Source: Polydactylus sextarius
Taxonomy: Eukaryota > Chordata > Actinopteri > Polynemidae
Length of the DNA stretch: 64,000 nt
NCBI GenBank assembly: GCA_016801845.1
Contig: CM028912.1
Coordinates: 21,450,001-21,514,000, forward strand
Reading direction: 5' to 3'
Below, piece by piece: positions 36,313 to 49,729 of the stretch. The position numbers were made by a program, and so were the translations under genes. The notes below the pieces were generated by a model. The model did not search any database. It was not told the origin of the DNA and was given only the letters and a program-made list of their open reading frames with translations. Position 1 is the first letter of the stretch. Each line of letters opens with the position of its first letter.

Positions 36313-36914
36313 CAGTTAGATGCAGCTGTTTTTTAAAAAAATATACTGTTGCATATAAAGAGATAGCACTTGTAGTCTGTGCCAGTGGGAAGTGCAAAAG
36401 CAAAAGTCTAGTTTAATATTCAAATATCAAATAACATATAATGATATCATAACATTTTTACACCTCAGCTGTGACCTTAACTGGAGATGGTTCAGTCCTG
36501 TTAGGTCTGCAGAAAGAAGCGTAAGCATTCCATCTGTTCTCTCATTTAGTGCATTGATTGTTTGTGCTGACTGATTGCATCACGTCACTGCTGAAGTTCA
36601 GATACTTTTATGAGAACTATAATACTTTTACTGTCACATCATAACTTAATGATTAAAAGAGAAACATTTGTTTAAAACTCACACACAGGTGATTATTGTC
36701 CAAGTAAACCGAAAACAGATCATTGTAATCACATTGCAGATTTGCACAATGTCTTCATCTCTGTTACATTATCTGTGCACACTGCGCCTGATGATATGAG
36801 CATGTACATACTAGCAAATAAACAGACTTCTTAGAAGTGTCAGCTTTTCTACGTAGTAAGTTTAATGCCTTAGCAGACACTTGTTTGGACATTTCTTTCA
36901 AGAGTGACAGCCAA

Positions 36915-36915
<1 letters not shown>
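36313..36915. other. Intergenic, no gene seen
   Basis: AT-rich; nothing recognised. Confidence 0.65.

Positions 36916-36966
<51 letters not shown>
36916..36966. repeat. (CA)n microsatellite
   Basis: 51 bases of uninterrupted CA. Confidence 0.97.
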
Positions 36967-36969
<3 letters not shown>

Positions 36970-38430
36970 CAATTACACTTGTAAGCACTTGTGTGAAGTG
37001 CACACAGAGATGTGTCACCGCATGTTTGCATGGTACTGCCTGACAGATGGTTGAAACTGCCCCAGACATTTCCAAGAAAATGCACTCATCTGGCTGGAGA
37101 TGGTCCCGATAGGTGGAGGAGGCATATTAATCACTGTGTGATTGGTGAGCCTAAAGAATAATCCTCAGACCAGGATAATCACAGTGACACTGCAAATGTG
37201 TTATTTTGCTCTCAATCCAGGCTCTCAATCCAGGATCTGACAGTGGCTCAGATTCCTTTTTACATAGAGGTATAAGCAGTGGCGACTCGTCAGTCTTCCA
37301 GCTCTTCAGCTGCCACAACATGACACAGTTTCTCACTCATCCTCATCAGACCTGAGCTTTCAGGAGATGACTAGTTCAAGTGTTTTTTTTTTTTTTCAGA
37401 AACATCCTTTCACACAGCATACACTGCAGAAACCAATTAAACATTTAGTAGCAGCAGGTGATGGAGGGCATGCTGACACACAGTTGGTCTCTCCTGTTCT
37501 TGTTGTACCAATTGGAGCTGGTGTAGAAAACTGTATAACATTGGACTTTTTATCATCATATTTACTGTCATGCACTATTTCTAGCTTCTTCAAATCAAGT
37601 TATTCCTCATGTGTGTACAGTCTTGACTGCTTTCAGTGAGGTCTGTTATCTGCAGTCTGACAGCTCCTGTTGTCCCCTGGTTGTCGTGACAACGCTACAT
37701 CTAAGATATGCTGCTGGAGACTGAATGTATTATTGATCGGAGCCAATGTTGGCATGTTCTTAATAAGGTTTAATTAGCAGATAATCAATGTTTACACTGC
37801 ATTAAGTAGTAGTTTAAAGGTGATAGATAATGGTTGAACAGGGTTTCGGTGAGATACATTTTACGTCACAAACAACCGTTTCTGAAATTGACCCATTTTC
37901 TAGCAACATTTCTAAAAGGAGATGTTCAGAATTTCTAGCACTTTTCACATGCTCCTGAATGTTCTTCAATAAAGACGTAAAAGTAAAAACATTTTTTCAT
38001 TCTTTATCACCTTTAAGATTAAACCCACAACATTATTTTGTGAAGAAAACTAAGTAAGTGATTCACTCAAGCAACAAAAATATGCAAAAACCCCAGTTCT
38101 GCGTCATTCAGTTTTAAAAAAACACAAAGGCTGAGCTGTGTGATTGGCCCCCACATTCATGCAGCAGCAGGACAATGTCCAACTCCATAGCCAGAGTCAA
38201 TGTATTATCAAGAAGAGCAACCAGTCCTGCAGATGTTGTAACCTCCACAGACACTACTGTCACTATCATGGAGTCAGTCTGGGATTCAACAAAGACACTG
38301 AGCGACTGTAGCCATTTCTCCAACATGCTTGGGAAAACCTACCTGCCAATTACCTGAAACATAGCTGTACAATTGTACTGAGGAGAACAGGTGATATATT
38401 AAACAAGAAGGGTGGTTGCAGGAGTTATGT
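36967..38430. other. Intergenic, no gene seen
   Basis: It contains a 13-base tandem duplication (gctctcaatccag twice, 37208-37233) and a T tract at 37383-37396. Otherwise unremarkable. Confidence 0.65.
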
Positions 38431-38580
38431 TTTTGGATCCTTCTTCTGTCTGATTCTTGTGAATGTGATATCTCAGGAACCTCGGGAACTTGAAGAAATT
38501 GTGCTGTGACGAGGTGCAAATATTAACATACTGAAGGATGACCTATATACAATATATACAAAGTGCACTTGGTGGAGGTA
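38431..38580 (+). mobile_element. Teleost interspersed repeat fragment
   Basis: The run ggatccttcttctgtctg, then gtgaatgtgatatctcagga, and the end cacttggtggaggta match a very common dispersed fish repeat as I remember it. The class is uncertain (LINE tail or non-autonomous element). Confidence 0.6.
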
Positions 38581-39784
38581 ATTCAAGTTAATGTGTGCTG
38601 TAATTTGACAATAACTAATAAATAAAAGCCATAAGCTACATTTTTAAGAGCTTTTTTGTACAATACAATACTGTACATGAATTGTGGATTCATTTCTAAA
38701 GAATGTGAAGGCCCCCCTTAAGCTCATTTATTGACATTAGTATCAAGTGAAAATTGGAATTATTTATCATCATGTGGAGTGAGGTGCCAACAGATTCCAC
38801 AGATAGTCGATTGGATGTATTTCTTGTGAGAGTCGAAAAACTGCAGTTCTATTAAAAGCCCCTGCTCAGTGACCCTTTGTGAAGCCAAAGCCCTGGCAGC
38901 CTGCCCGACACACAAAACATAGAAGGGAAAGTACTTGTCTTAAGGAGGAAAGCACAACACAGAAGGTATGTTGTGCTTGAGTGCCATGCCACTGGAACAG
39001 AGGAGTTTGATACTAAAAATACCTGCCTCCCACCACACTCACACTCCCGACATGCAAAGAGCCTTTGCACTGGAAGACCTAACAGCTCGATGGCAATTAC
39101 TACAAAATTGCTCTTATTTTCTCTAAGTCTTCATAATTTCCAGTCAACTTGTAATTCATCAGGTCATGTGTATTTGCATCAAGTGAGCTGGTGGAGGAAA
39201 CGGGTAACGCCCTGCTGCTATTTAAAGCTCCATCTATTCCAGGTAGGCCCTGAAACTTTGCTTACTTGACTGTGCCAAACATTTACCAAAAGTCTCTGCC
39301 TGACACCTGTGACCAAGTCATGCGAAAGCAATTAGTGAAAAGCAAACACAGACATTTCATGTGTAAGTGAGGCCACCCAAACCCATCAGTTATACAGGAC
39401 TAAGCAGTAAAACCATTACAAGACGATTAAAATTCACTCAGAGTAAATGCAGTTATTTTTTTTACTTTACTTACATTAGTGAACGGTGAAGAAGGAGACG
39501 TTAAAAAGCCAGTGTGCTCAGTGTTCACAGACTACATGGCTTGAACAGTTGTCAAACGTGGCCGTGGCTCTGGTGGATCCACGTCAGCTTTAAACTTTAT
39601 ACCATAATTGTTGCATCGTTGTCTCTTCTTGCGGGTGCTGGAATGGGTGAACGTGACAGGGTTTGCATTTGGAACAGAATTAATTTATAAGCCTGTAAAA
39701 CATGAGCCAGGTGTTGTCAAAAACCTGAGTAAAAACCTGTACTCAGAGTACGCAACTTGACTTGAACCGCATCGCCAGCTGGGT

Positions 39785-39818
39785 AAAAACAAACAAACAA
39801 ACAAACAAACAAAAAACA
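39785..39818. repeat. (AAAC)n microsatellite
   Basis: About six tandem CAAA units with an A-rich end. Confidence 0.9.
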
Positions 39819-42111
39819 ACATGTACTAAATGCTCATGACGCCATTTTGAGCTGGAGTAAGGACAACTCAGTTATACTACCAACCAAGTCACTGAAATCA
39901 GAATTTAAAACTTAAGGGTCAAGAAAGAGCACAGATTGCTAGAATGTGTTATATCATAAATGACTAAAACCAGTGAGAACATCCAGTATTTCAGTAGTAA
40001 TACATAAATTGTAATGCATGCAGCATTTCAATAGTATTTCAGTGTGTAATCATGAATTGAGTTAATGTAAAATTACTTTGGTTGTATTTTTATTGAGTGC
40101 ACATTTTATGGATGAAAGTTTATCACATCTAGTGATAAATGTGATGAATGTACCAGTGTGAGATAGCTGAAGGTCAACGACACTGACACAAACACTCACA
40201 GATAGAAGCTAATATAGATATTTCTGGATTAAAGACTAGATCTATTCATATATTTCTGTGTTTTCCCTCTTATTTCCATTTATTCAGAATTTCACACTAG
40301 TGACCCATGAGACACACACAACAAAAACCGGCCCAGTGTGTGTTTTCTGTGGTAGAGAAATGTCCACACAGTGAGAGAGCAAAGCATCAAAGCTGCATTT
40401 TTGTGTGAAAGGTGAATTACAAATAAAACGTTTTATTATTCCAGGTAAAAGTTGCCAAGTTCAAACTTTAGCAGACATACTTTAAACAGACTTAGAGAAC
40501 TGGCTACCTTTGATCCAAGGAAATACAAGCAATGCCTTGCTGACCACAGATGCCATCCAGTTGGCCGTCCTCTGGCTACAATCTTTCACAACTCCTCACA
40601 GCTGCCAACCCACAGGGCTCTGCCTACTTCCATTCTCCACTCCATCACTTTAAATCTGATACTTTGAGTCTGATTCAAAACACGTATTGGTCAGTAGTCT
40701 GGGTTTTGGTCCACCACAATCAAACACAATCCCTCTCCTGCTGGTGTTTTGCCCCAGTGGTAGACAGGAACAGGAAGACAGACACAAAATGTAAAAAATG
40801 AAAATATGAAAGACATATATGTTTGTTCCAAGTCACTATATTTAAGATTTGATTCCTCAGGAATAGACCTTGAAGCTGGACGTTTCTGCACATGCTATGA
40901 TCTCTTTGCTGTTTTCTTTTACAAACCACATGTCTGATCCACGTTCATGATGGTAGAAAATCCAGTCCGTGTTTTCGCAGTGTTGTGTTTAAGGTTAGGT
41001 TATCTATTTTAAATTCCTGGGAATGTCTCACACTGACAGAGTCTGTTATGATGACGGACTGAGATTTTGAAAGATATGTGATTCTGGATTTTTGTCCGTG
41101 TTGTAGTTCTCCTTTAAAATTAAAACATCATGAATTAAAACAACACAATAAGAAAATTCACTGTTCTCAGACAGCTATGACATCAACCCAGTAGACCTTC
41201 ACGACCAGACTGTGTATATTTATGTGAACCTCAAAAACAAGCTACCTGTGCTGCACCAACTGTATGTAGAGCATACAACTATCTGAATGACGTGCTATAT
41301 TTTATGAAATAAATGGAGGCTGTTTTAAAACACTATGACCCATACATGGGGTATTTTGTAAGTGTTATATCCAAGCACAGACATTGTGAATCTGCTATAT
41401 GCCACATATCTAAACTCCAGCCTACAGCTTCACAGAGCAGGAAACTTTAACATGAGTACATTCCACACTGCCATGTGTAGTTTTTAATTTTCTGTTGAAA
41501 TGTGTGCTATTGCATCCATCAGCACAGATATTCGTCAGTTATGTTTATACATTCTGGGTGGTGCTGAGCAGCAGGAAATTGTAATAGCTCTTTTCATTTA
41601 AACAGTGTTTCTCGTCTCTCGCCTTCGCTGCCGGTGCCCCAGCCTGCTCCAGTTTCTTTGGTTTGTGATGCAGCAGGTTCAGCTCTGCTGCATGTCAGGC
41701 GTGCTGCTCTTATGTCTGTGGCATCTGTTGTGGAATGTGATGAATGTTGTCTGTACAATTGTGACAGTGTTATACTTGCATGATCTGCTCCACCCTGATC
41801 GCTTGGGATTGAAGCTGATGTTTATCCTTGGATGTCTGAAATATCTGAAACATCAGCAGCTGAACATCACTATACATTAGTATTTTAGACACTTAACACA
41901 TTTAACAGTTTAAATACCTCAACTAGACAAAAGAAAACGGTATGTATTTGGCTATTGCAACTTGCAGCACTACACATACCTGTAGGTGAGTGATGTGCTG
42001 TGTTCCTCTGTTCACATGACCATGTGAACAAGTCAACCATAAAACTGCTATTACAGGTGCAAGTGCATACGCACATTTCCAAGTAAAGCTAAGTATACAC
42101 TTCACTGGAGC

Positions 42112-42112
<1 letters not shown>

Positions 42113-42141
<29 letters not shown>
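42113..42141. repeat. (AC)n microsatellite
   Basis: 29 bases of uninterrupted AC. Confidence 0.95.
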
Positions 42142-42143
<2 letters not shown>

Positions 42144-43554
42144 TATACATACACATATGTTGATGTGAATTCATGTTATCTGATGGAATAATCTGGTTGC
42201 AATTCAAGCCCCAGTGAATCTACAACAAACACAACATTAACATTGTGCGTTCATGAACTATATATGGCTGTTTCCATGCTGGACTGAAGGACCCAACATA
42301 AAGCAACTTGAAGCAAGTTCAGTTTTTTGAAATTGCGTCATGGAGCAAATGAACTGAATAAGTCAAACGAAAACAGATTCTTGGTCCAAAGGCGGATTTG
42401 AGATAAACATTCATTATAACCTTATGGTAAAGTAATCCCACCACATGGAAATTAGAGGAGAACAAGAGGTAAATTAAACCAGTTAACACTAAATTAGGTA
42501 CATTTTTTTATTACCTATTGTTATTCACTCTGATTGTTGGTATTCTTAGCTCACGCACGACGCAGATGCCCCAAACTGGACATCAGGCATGTTTTAACTT
42601 AGAAGTTCAGAAACTGCTGACAAGCTGTCTCTGATTTGTCTGCCTGCAGGCCTCTTTTCCCATGGATGACTGCACTACCTGTGTCTGGGTCTGGTGTTGG
42701 TCACTAGTTCATGTTCTGTTAAGTTGGAGACCTGGGACACTAGAACCACTGCAGTGAACCAAATGTAGTCTCCAGCTGTAGTTAACAAGATAGCTGTTGA
42801 ACAACAGGCTGGGAAGAAGAGACTGCACATTTTGATCTGGGTATGAAACAATAAAGTAAACCCAGCAACTCTTCGCTAAACATTAGCTTTAAAATGCTGC
42901 TGTTTTCTGTGAAGGTCAAAACTCATTTAATCTTCACACACCAGAAAAAAAATGCTTTTTTTTTTTTTTTTTGCAGATTACAGATTTTAAGTTCAAGGTG
43001 GGGAAGTTTGGTTTTCAATGTTAAGCATCGGTCACGATTCTTACCACATTTTATTCATAAGTCCACACGAAATACAAAACTAATGAGAAAAAGTGTTAAA
43101 AGGTCACTGTTTTAGGAACTTAATCCCCATAAATAAACTGCGCCCTCACGGTATTTCTTCTGGAGAATTCCTATCCAATAAATTAACCCACAAAAAACAA
43201 TTGTAAGGAAATGAGACATAGAGGAAAACTGATGGCTGTGAAAAATATAATGAAAAAATTCTGTTCTTGTTGCTGGACTCTTATGTAGTTCTGCATGACT
43301 TGCATTTATAATTAAAATGGGCAGTAAAGGAACAGTGTCAAAAGCAATATAAAGCAGTAGGAAGCTGTTACAGCTTTTTGACATGCAAGTATCACACAAA
43401 CTCTGCTTTAAGACCTACAGGACGTCTTTCCACACTGTAGTTAATCAAGAAACCATGTCACCACTACTTGTCACAGAACAGTGCGTCAGTGCTTATTGAG
43501 TTTGTGGAATGCACTTTAGAGTTCAACCACAGGGAACTGATTAGGTTTTTTATA

Positions 43555-43577
43555 TGCACAAGATGAAATCTTGTGCA
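43555..43577. repeat. Perfect 10-bp stem with 3-base loop
   Basis: Arms tgcacaagat and atcttgtgca surround loop gaa. Small palindromes of this size are expected occasionally in 64 kb. Confidence 0.75.
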
Positions 43578-43969
43578 AAATAACTTATTAGATGTATTAG
43601 TCAAACTTATTACAGCTGTCACTTAATTAAGTATGTGAAATTAATCAGCAATTATTAATGACTCAATCATGAAGATATAAGGACTCAATCAATTATTGAG
43701 GTCTCCTTTTAAACAAAAATAAGTGTTTCTGTGGTTCCAGTGTCTCCAATGTTGTTTTTCCTTAGTTTTATAAACACTGTGAAGTGGTTAATCAAGATTA
43801 TACTCAAATGAAAAAAAAAAAAAAAGCTTCACATTTATCATTTGTTTTTATTAATATTGAGTACCGAGTCCTTATCTGTATTTGATAGACAATAGTAAAT
43901 AATACACACACAAATAATAGTCAATACATAAAGTACATACATAGTACAATACTTAAAATAGCTAAACTA

Positions 43970-44123
43970 CACTACCTGGCCAATACAGAGTCCAGACCTA
44001 AACCTCACTGAGAATCTTTAGGATGTGCTGGAGAAGACTTTGTGCAGTGGTCCAACTCTCCCATCATCAATACAAGATCTTGGTGAAAAATGAATGCAAC
44101 ACTGGATGTAAATAAACCTTGTG
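43970..44123 (+). pseudogene. Tc1/mariner relic: 5' terminal repeat fused to transposase 3' part
   Basis: After a TA dinucleotide (43968-43969) the sequence begins cactacctggcca, which matches the tip of a fish Tc1-like terminal repeat as I recall it. It then continues directly into the C-terminal transposase coding region: WPIQSPDLNLTENL, stop, DVLEKTLCSGPTLPSSIQDL. The E of TENL corresponds to the third acidic residue of the DDE triad. TAG at 44019-44021 replaces the conserved Trp, and further stops follow. The bulk of the transposase is missing. The 3' terminal repeat is not identified. Confidence 0.75.
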
Positions 44124-45269
44124 TAATTCTGTTATGTGTTTCATTACTGTACAGCTGAAGTGGCACAGTGCTACAATGCAAATATGATAGATACAGTGGG
44201 GTCCAACAGTATGGGAGTGGTCTCAGACATTTGGAAACAAACTCAGACACATCTGCTTCACATGACTAACAAACACATCAGTGGGGAAATTTTATAAATG
44301 CACTCAATAGCCTCGATGGGGAAGTACACCACTACACAGCCAAGAGCATTCTACATATTGTACAAGTGTACAACTTATAAAAAATGTTACACAAAATAGC
44401 CACAAGCCACAGACAGAGTGAATGTGTCAACCTGAGTAGATGGTTTCAGTGTCACTGCTGCTCAAACAAGATGAGCCAATTCTGGTCCTGTAAAGATTGA
44501 CAGATACGGTTCTTTTATGAGTGTGTGGACTTCATAATCACAAAGATGTGGAACAGTTTATTTGGTGTGTTGGCACCTATGTCACCTGTTTTTGTCTGTT
44601 CCAGTTACATTTATTGAGATTATTGTGGCCCAGGACTCACACCTTTAAGTTAAGACAGTTGTTGGAGATGACGATCACTAACTATCAGAAAACTGTTGAC
44701 TGACTCACTGAGTCACTGATGCACTGCAGGCACCTGACAGAGCTGTTGTAGCCAAGGAGAGTTTATGCATAGATGAGTGGAAACTAACATCTTTCTTTAA
44801 AACATTGTAATCTGGATTAGAACCTGATATCTCACTCACTACTTCACTGAAAAATAAAGGCAAAGCTTCAGCAATGCTAAGTATGTTTTCAGATTCTAAA
44901 ACAGTTTGGAGTTAAACAAAATCTATTTGGGAATCATTTAGATCCCAAAATTGTCCATATCAGAATATAATTATGTTAAATTATAATGGAGGATAAAAAG
45001 GGGAAATTATGCACAACAGCTCAATTATTATGAATAAACAATGTATCCACAGATGTTGGTTTATTGATGCCAGAGCACTGTTCTCTGAAATGTAGAAAAC
45101 TTAAACCAGCTTTGGTTATTTACCAAAACATACATGTACTGATGTTTTTATTTATCTTCTGTTTCTCCTTATTCTTTATTGACCAGTGCTCATTCCGTAT
45201 TTGTACTATTTTACTTTGCTGCCAGCTTGACTTTGTTATATTGTTCTCATAGATCCTTATTTGGACATT
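44124..45269. other. Intergenic, no gene seen
   Basis: A segment at 44192-44235 (acagtggggtccaac, then ggtctcagac) resembles the terminal repeat of another Tc1-like family, but only one end is present. Nothing else is recognised. Confidence 0.55.
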
Positions 45270-45465
45270 GAATTAACTTCCATTCATTGTGGACATCTTA
45301 ACCCAAAACCCCAACACCACCATAATCCATAACCTCCATTCACTCCGTAACCAGGACCACGTTTTGCCTCATTAGGATTCAGGCTCTGGTCCCTACAATG
45401 ACTACTAGTCCTGACAAGGTCAGTGTTTATACTGGAAAAAACACATACACAAACTCACACGCTCA
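45270..45465. mobile_element. Interspersed repeat fragment of teleost type
   Basis: The pattern of degenerate C-C-A-A-C-C repeats, then gttttgcctcattaggat, tggtccctacaatgac, ctgacaaggtcagtgttta and a CA-rich end follows a dispersed fish repeat containing the ccccacaa / gtcctcacaa motif as I recall it. It is heavily diverged. Confidence 0.45.
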
Positions 45466-47118
45466 TATTCTGACCACAGCAGTGACCACTATACAGTATT
45501 TATGATTGTACACTGTAATATTTAGCTCCCAGCTGAGTGTTTACAAAAGCCAGGAAATGACATGAGCCTGTGTGGTTTCCCACGCTGACTGGGTGGCAGT
45601 GACAACAGGAGCAATGGCCAATAGGAGCCCAAGAGAACAGAGTCCAGAGGCCTGTATAATGGCCGTGACCTTCTTTATCCAGAGTTAGTGCAGGTATATT
45701 TAACGCACAAGTGAAAAAATCAGAAAACACAGTTTACAGCCTTAAAAATATTAGTCAGACTTCTATGATTCACTTAGTTATTAATTGATAATCGCCAGCG
45801 TATTTCATCATTATTATTATTCTTGAGAGATTTGGAGCTTGACTGACCTTAGTAAGTTTTAGGAAAATCTATCACAATATCATTTTGGGATCTCTTAGGC
45901 AAACCCATGGTTTAGACTAAAAAGAAGGCTTCCTCTGGACAACTTGACAAATTAATGACGTGTCTGCAATAACTTTCATCTCCGTTGGCAGCACTTTGAA
46001 TATTTCATCCACTTGGGCAAGCATTTGGAACACACTGGCAATGCTAACTTATAGGACAACTTTGCCTCTTTTTCAGTTAGTTCTGGTTGGCATCTACTAC
46101 AGACAGCTTGGCCAGGGGCTTGAGAAGCTGGTCCAAAAGGCTTCTGCCATGTTTACTGTACTGCATAAGCCTCAGCACGGCACAACATGGGTGGCCCTGC
46201 TACGCAGTCGCCTTCAGTCTCAGTGAAAATGCGGCAGTATTATGGAAACACCGCACCCGTCTGGCTCAGGTTTTACCCAGCACATAACAAGACAGTCCTT
46301 ATCCTGTGCATGAACTATATAGTTTCTCCTCAGGGGTTGTTTGCTCATGTTCCTATACATATGTGAGCGTCTGTGAGCGTTTAAGGCTGGCATAATGGAA
46401 AAGGGACAAGGATTTCTGAAAAATGCAGTTGTAAAATAAAAATAGCTTTATATTTTTTCACCATGTGTGGCGTCCTTGCATGCAATATAATTTAAATAAA
46501 ACTGGGATACAACTATAATATAAAAAACCCTGTAGGATCTCTGCCATTTAAGGCTATTTTTAGGATGGGTAACATCATGAGTGGCAATTGTCTTGTGGTT
46601 ATTTCAGGACACAGAGTTGTCATGTGAGATGGGAGCTCATCAACCTCTTGTGCAAAGGTCAGACACCCAAGAAGTGCCAATTATTGTGTAACTGTTCCTC
46701 AATTAAAGATGCTTGGCCTTTAGTGGCCTGAACAGCACCTTGACAAAACAATGGCTCCTATAGTCTTTCTGTGTTCCTATCACCATGCATTTTGCATGCA
46801 TGTGTGCCCAAGGAGGTGTTTGCATTATATATGTGACATGCTAGCCTACAGTGACGCACAGCATCATAGTGCATATGTCCTGTCTCCACTGTGAATCCAC
46901 TGAGACCTCAGGCCTCAGTTCAAGTGATTTTGTAAATAACTGCACTGTATCGCTGTAGTTTTTGTGGAACTCCTCCTCTTGGTGATTTCCAGGCTGGATC
47001 AAAATGAATCGTTTAATTTCACTGGTATTATTTTCATTGTCAGAACATTTGGCATTAAATCAAACACAAACATTCTCAAATAAACATGTGCACACATACG
47101 CACACCCACATACGCATT
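45466..47118. other. Intergenic, no gene seen
   Basis: Mostly unique sequence. The part 46660-46770 is complex and free of repeats, and is a reasonable candidate for a conserved non-coding element. No coding signature. Confidence 0.55.
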
Positions 47119-47156
47119 TGCGCGTGTGCGCGCGCACACACACACACACACACACG
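47119..47156. repeat. Alternating CG/CA tract with 16-bp palindrome (Z-DNA prone)
   Basis: 38 bases of strict purine-pyrimidine alternation. It contains the perfect palindrome gtgtgcgcgcgcacac at 47124-47139. Confidence 0.85.
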
Positions 47157-47424
47157 CAAACATGCACGCACACACACATACACTTACTCGCAAGTAGAGT
47201 TTCAAATGGCAAGTGTTCCTTGCACCATTAACTATCCAAGGGCCACGATGACTCACAGGGGTTTCATTTGTTTTAACTGTCCACTACAGCAATGGATCCA
47301 AAGTCTTACAAAATCTGACCAACTGCAGAGCTGCTCCCTCATCCGCTCTGCCCTGTTTTCACAAGGGCTCAAAAGTTTGCATGGACTCTGCAACCAAGAC
47401 GGGTCACAGGGTAGGTGTAATTCA

Positions 47425-47458
47425 ACGCGTGTGTGTGTGTGTGTGTGTGTGTGCGCGC
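47425..47458. repeat. Alternating GT/GC tract (Z-DNA prone)
   Basis: It runs from acgcgtgtg to gtgcgcgc in strict alternation. Its orientation is opposite to the tract at 47119-47156. Confidence 0.85.
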
Positions 47459-49729
47459 TCAGATGGTAGTCGTTCAATTTTCCTCTTGCTTTCATGTGCT
47501 TCTCTCTATGTGTGGCACTTGCCGTTACAGCCGTTTTCCAAGATAACAACTGTCAAACAAGACTAATTATAATGGGAGGGGAGGGGATGGGGTGTCCATA
47601 TGTTGCCGGGGTGAATGACTGACTGTGATTAATTGTACAGTAATGGAAAAGTATGTTCCTACAGCGCCAAAAATGTTTAATGAATTGGAACTGAACAAGA
47701 AAGGGAGAGTAAGGTGAGAATGGTACAAGAAAAAGTGGGAAAACAAATGTAAGAACCTTTCAGAAATGAAACAAAGATACAGCGGGAGAACAAATTCTGA
47801 GCAGAGTTGAGGTAGTTTGTTAAAGACATAAAACTCATTTTCTTTTAGTCGAGTCAGATGTGAAGACTGATATTAGACTCATGTCAGAGCAGTAACATGA
47901 TAGCGTCTATTTAATATGGTACTTGTCAGTTATTACACATAAACCTTTTACTTTATCACAGGATAAATATGATCAACATGCCAAAAATAAACTTTTCCAG
48001 TAATAACGTGATACTGATCTGTGTGGCAGGTTCCATAAACCACATCACTCTCATGTCTAAATTACAATATAAGGGCACAGCCAAACAGCACATGATGTCA
48101 ACATTAGCCTAGCTTGCCTGACCCTTTCCAAGGTCTGCTGCGCCTGGCCAAGAAACACAACCCTCTGTAAAACCACAACAGGATGTTTTTACACTTCAAC
48201 AAACAGACATATGGGTTCATTAGCTTCTTATGGAAGAGGATGAGGACCACATGAAAATGTTTTGAAATTCTGACTCTAATCCTCAAGTGTAGAATCTGAT
48301 GTGAGGGGAAAAAAAATATGATATGAGACTGGTCTGCAGCTTATTAGATGTGATATAATTACCTGAAAAGCAATCACACTTTTCATTACTTTATCTTAGT
48401 TGCAAAGCGCAGTTCTGCCAAAGGAGGTGTAACTCTAAAGACTCCACAGCCACATAGAGACAGAAGATGAAATGTGCTTTAATGAACAAACAGCTGACTG
48501 TTCCAGCCAGTGTATCCTCTATTCCCCAAACTAATACTCAACTTGTTGTACTACATGCACAAGTGTACACCCACACACACGCACACACACACAAATGTGC
48601 AAAACGTCTCAAAACACACTATCTCAAAGCTTTAAACTACAACTCTCCTACATGTATTAGAAGAGACAGCCATACACCCTCAGAAATCTCACGTGTCATA
48701 AGTCAGTTTAATATATTGACTGGTTGAGGTAAAACACTGACTAAATAACAGCCTAAATGGACAAATGGTCATGGAAAAGATTCACTTACTTAGAAATTCA
48801 CTTCTCAATAGAAAAACTTTTGCAGCTGAATAAGTGAGAAAGTGCAACTAAACAAATCAGCTCTCTGTAGATCAGGGTTATTGATTCGCAGATGATTTAA
48901 AGCTTCAAGGAGAGGAAAAAGTTGCAGCAAGAATCGAGACTTTTTCAGGCTGCATTTGATCTTCGCTCTGAAATTACAGTCATTACGAAGAATATTGAAT
49001 AATATTGACTCTATCATGTGGTCATGTTGAAGGCTAAACAGATGCAAGCAGGGAGCCTGGAAAATTTGGAAAATAGCTCTGCTTACATCAGCAGCACTGG
49101 GGAGTGGGGAGTGCTAACAAGCTACTCCCATGCACAGTTTGTTTGCACAGACGACACCCAGATCATGGTCTCTTCTCATTACATGAAATATGCAGCACAG
49201 GAAAATGTCATGAGCTGTGTTTAATCTGCTGAGTGTGACAAGGCAACAAAGACAGTGACAATGACGATGAACTACAATATGTGGTGGTATTCACACATAC
49301 ACCCACATACAACCTTTAATGTCATTAATATTAATGCATGTTATAAACTATACATGCTTCTAGTTGCTGTAAATGGATGGACAGACAAACTGGTAGAACT
49401 GGTAGAACTTGATAAAAAAAAAAAAAGTCAAAAAAATGAGATAGCTACATTATATATAATATGCACATCGAATACTTTATTAAAAATACCTGTGCATCTG
49501 CTTATTCAGGTAATTATTGAATAAGGCTGTTGTGTTGTAGTAATGCAGTGCATAACATCCTACAGATAGAGGTCAGCAGCTTCAATTACTGTTCATATCA
49601 AACATCATGATGAGGAGAAAATGAAGTGATTTCACTTACATTGACTGTGTTGGCTTGAATAGTTCAGAACCTGATGATCTCCTGGATTTGCACTCACAAA
49701 AATCAGACTTGGATTTCAAACTGGATCCA
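47459..49729. other. Intergenic, no gene seen
   Basis: It contains a short CA-rich run at 48568-48592. No gene or repeat family is recognised. Confidence 0.6.

Larger units (their letters stand above)
38581..43554. other. Intergenic, no gene seen
   Basis: It contains an (AAAC)n run at 39785-39818, a CA tract at 42113-42141 and a T tract near 42957-42972. A 71-codon open frame at 40452-40667 has no recognisable domain. Confidence 0.6.

Noticed and set aside
40452..40667. 71-codon frame with FDPRKYKQCLADHRCHP
   Set aside because: The Cys/His pattern briefly suggested a zinc finger, but spacing does not fit a known class and the frame has no support.
44192..44250. Segment like a Tc1-family terminal repeat (acagtggggtccaac)
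   Set aside because: Only one end is visible and the similarity is by recall, so it is not listed as a separate element.
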